Notes under the pieces: model-generated
What the model saw: the letters and a program-made list of their open reading frames with translations, nothing else
What the model was told of the DNA's origin: nothing
Database searches by the model: none
Translations under genes and position numbers: made by a program
Shown here: piece by piece, positions 60,976-64,000 of the stretch
Position numbering within the stretch: position 1 is the stretch's first letter
Layout of the letters: the number at the start of each line of letters is the position of its first letter
Assembly: GCF_022539315.1 (NCBI RefSeq)
Contig: NC_066313.1
Coordinates: 22,481,059-22,545,058, forward strand
Direction of reading: 5' to 3'
DNA length: 64,000 nt
Origin: Serinus canaria
Lineage: Eukaryota; Chordata; Aves; Passeriformes; Fringillidae

Positions 60976-63900
60976 TATTTTTAACTTTACCCCATAGTCA
61001 ATAAATAGAGAGTGATTTTGAGAGGCAGATTCATTGCAAGAATTTCAGGACTTTCTCTGGTTAGATACCTTTTAAAAGGATACAGGTCAGTGAGGTAAGT
61101 CCCAGCCAAAATTTGCGCAGTCACATAGATTGTACTGGCAGTATGCTGGGGATGACTTCGGCCGTGTCACCACCAGTTCAACACAGTCCCCTAGGACCTG
61201 AAGAGCGTGGGCAATGCCAGATGCTGGTGTCATGGTTCATCAACAGCCCCAGAGGAACCTGAACCAGATCCAGGGCCTGCGCAGGAAAAGGAGGCCAGGG
61301 ATAAAGTTAGAGATATGCTACCTAGCACCAGGCCCAAGGTCCATCCAAGAGGTGGCACCAGAGACTCAGCTGAAGACGGTGACAGCTAATAAGCTGATCC
61401 AGACCTGAGCTTACATGGAGAGTAGGTGGATACCCCTGAAGAGACTGTTCAAAGTCCAGTAAGTGCACTCAGGGTTCTGGCAGACAATGTATTTCCTGAA
61501 GAAGTAAAAATGGCTCTCCATAGGAAGGAAGATGTTGCATCTGTCCAGAAGACCAAACAAGGCACATAACATCTCCATCACTAGCCCAACATTAACTTTG
61601 GTAGGAATAAAAATATCCAGAGGGGATGTATTTAGTTATACTAATGTCTTTCCTCTCTTAAAGTATAGTCACTGCAAGCACTTTATATGCAGAATGACTA
61701 ATTGGAATGAGCTGTGCAATTTTCAGCTTAAACCAGCTCCTTTATGCTCAATATCCGCCCAACATGTAATGACAGTTTATATTTTCATTGAGGATTCAGC
61801 ATCTGGGCAAAACAGAGAAAGCTTTACGAGTCTTCACTCTAAGTCAATTAGAATTTAAATGTAGGTCGAATGCTAGGGAGAAGAATGGGACCTGCAGCAA
61901 TTCAGATCTCAGATGTTCATGTACTCTAGAGACAGAAGAATCATTTGCACACTTATTCTATCTTCCAGGGCTGGGGGCATTCGGAAAGGCAGGTTTGTTC
62001 TCTGCTGCATATCTAATAGTGTTTTGGCCAACTAGTCTTTAAACTTTCTGGGAAATGACTCTTCTACCTTTGCCCTTGGGAGGCTATTTCACAGCTGAAT
62101 ACATCCCATTCCTGATTTGCTCTTGCTAGTCCTAGCTATGACCTCCACAAAGGACTACACACCTTCTTACTTGGTGAGTTTAACAGATGTTTGAGGGTGT
62201 TTTTGCACCAAGACCCAATCCAACACACCCCAGCACTGGTATGGAAAACATCAGGAGCAACTTCTGTGAAGTCAGTGAAATTGCACTGATACAAACCAGA
62301 TCTCAACTACTACGTGGACATATACATGCACACATGTATGTCTGTCACCCACTACCAGAAGTATCATTTCTAATCTAAACTTTCTTCTTTTTCCCCTCTC
62401 CACTCCCTCTGCTGCTCATTAAAACTTCTCTCTCCCACCTACAATGGTGAAAAGTCAGCAGGCTGCCCAGGTAGCATTAGCTAATGGGAACTGACAGCCT
62501 GCCACCATTTTCTGAAGGCTAATGTTTTGATACCTGTCTGTCTTCCAGCCTGACTGCTTCTATGGAAGACTTTTATCACAGGGAGATTGACCTCAGGCAG
62601 GAGACATTTTGTGTCACTGTGAACAATTGAAATGACGACACGATGGGGATGGCAAGGACTCACCAGCAGCAAAAGGCAAGGAGAAGAAAACTGACGAATA
62701 CCTGCTTTGCCATTGGCAGTGATTGGTCCTCTAATGAATGAATTCACTGAAGAACCTTCACTGTGGCATATTTTGAGACCCTCTAAGAGGCAACATTAAC
62801 TGATGATTAACTAAAATATCAGTCAAGTTATGAGAAGTATTTTCCCACTGATTTACAACAGTCTGGGATCCAATTAGAGCATTCTGCCAACTAGTGCCTT
62901 GTGAGGTTCATATGCTGCCTCACAATGGTTTATGGGGACACAGTCTGAATTACCTCTGATACTTGGGTTTTGGCACAGTAATTTTTACTACCTTTTACTG
63001 CAGAGATGTGGAAGAAAAAAAATAGTTAAAATGTTCACAGCATGGATACCTGTTCATACCTAAAGAAAGTAAACAATTTCATTACTGTACTTCCCTGCTG
63101 AGGTGCTGTGTTCCCCATGAACCTTAGTCCAGAGGACTTACTATTCTCTTTATTTCCCAAGCTCAATATTCCTGGCTGAACTATCTTAAAGATACACTTC
63201 AGTCTCCATTCCAACTGAAAGGCATATCCTTCTCAAGAATCATAATTTCTTCCCATTTGAGGTTTCTGAGGCTGCCATGAAAGGAAAAGGTATTCATCAA
63301 AAAAAGACCCCAAAACATTCCTTCCCTCCCTGCATGGTGTCAAGTGTGCCCCAGATATGCCTTGCAAAAAAATCAGGTCACTCTGCTTTTAGCTCTATAG
63401 TACTGGGTTGGAAAGCTTCTGAGAAGGCATGATTGTACACCTCCTAAGAGCTCAAGACTCCTCTTTCTATCAGTGGTCTGATCTTCCCCTCCCAGAACAT
63501 TCCAATGGCTGAATGTCCTAGATCAAGGAGGAACAGAACAAAAACAAAAAACTGGGAGGTATAGCATCCAAGACAATTTTCTATGTCATGTGTTCCCTTC
63601 ATGTCAGACACTGTCCATGCATTTTGCCTGGGTGCCCTCTCTATCCTTAAGAAGTCTTCCTGCATGTAAAACTTAAATATAGTCAAGCAACTGCCCCTTG
63701 TGGGGAGCTCCAGATCAAAAATTTCAATGAGAACTGATAGAAAGCTTTTATCTCCACAGACTTCTCCCCAGACTGATGAATGCTATTGCCACTTCCCTCC
63801 AAACAGAATGTGCCTTCACTGTACTTAACCCTTCTATTTGGAGATTCTTCTCTACATCAATTATTCTGCTTTGGCTTATCTGCTGGATTTACTACATTCC

Positions 63901-64000
63901 CTAGGAGACGCGATGCCTCTCAGGCAGTTTTCTGGCAGAAACGTACAAGAAATTTACCCTTATAGATTTTCTTCCTCAAATTGGGTGGCACAATATCAGT

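Larger units (their letters stand above)
27364..64000 (-). other. LSAMP intron upstream of the Ig2 exon
   Basis: This is non-coding DNA on the 5' side of the minus-strand LSAMP exon. The exon for Ig domain 1 was not seen. The interval holds several CR1 fragments, simple repeats and the CpG-rich circular-DNA insertion at 36730-38134. Stretches such as 29400-33790, 34560-36340, 41050-45430, 46800-51640, 52690-58130 and 61000-64000 contain nothing I can name beyond AT-rich unique-looking sequence and short low-complexity runs. Confidence 0.78.

Overview
The window reads as intronic DNA of a large vertebrate gene in a bird. CR1 LINE fragments ending in ATTCTATGAT-type 3' tails are scattered through it, and there is one ERVL-type solo LTR of a kind common in songbirds. 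A passerine is likely but not proven. Only one convincing protein-coding exon is present: a minus-strand exon at 27238-27363 with clean splice sites, encoding the start of the second immunoglobulin domain of LSAMP (limbic system-associated membrane protein, an IgLON GPI-anchored neural adhesion protein). With the gene on the minus strand, 27364-64000 is the upstream intron and 1-27237 the downstream intron. No other exon was recognised. The many 60-180 codon open frames are chance frames in AT-rich, low-complexity or repeat DNA.

Layout: 1-27237 is intron with an old MIR trace (905-1000), a CR1 3' end (7671-8187), a long pyrimidine tract (9185-9610), an ERVL solo LTR (16688-17270) and small simple repeats. 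The exon follows. 28610-29395 holds CR1 debris. 36343-38455 is one minus-oriented CR1 copy split by a foreign insertion. Further CR1 fragments lie at 39187-39400, 45440-45760, 58136-58760 and 60843-60975.

The standout is the insertion at 36730-38134. It is very CpG- and GC-rich, unlike everything around it, and consists of about 1.4 head-to-tail copies of a 984-bp unit. The two overlapping stretches of about 397 bp differ at only two positions. Each copy carries a long stem-loop whose loop contains TAGTATTAC, the rolling-circle origin nonanucleotide of circoviruses and related CRESS-DNA replicons. Two GGAGCCA direct repeats, placed like circoviral iterons, overlap and follow the right arm. 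The unit also carries vertebrate promoter motifs (TCTCGCGAGA, TGACGTCA, CCAAT, NRF1 sites, a GC box), poly(A) signals on both strands and a cluster of GC hairpins with GAA loops. It has no recognisable Rep or capsid gene. I interpret it as a recently integrated, greater-than-unit-length copy of a small circular single-stranded DNA replicon of about 1 kb: a satellite-like or defective relative of avian circoviruses, or an undescribed small circular element. It entered a CR1 copy without a visible target-site duplication.
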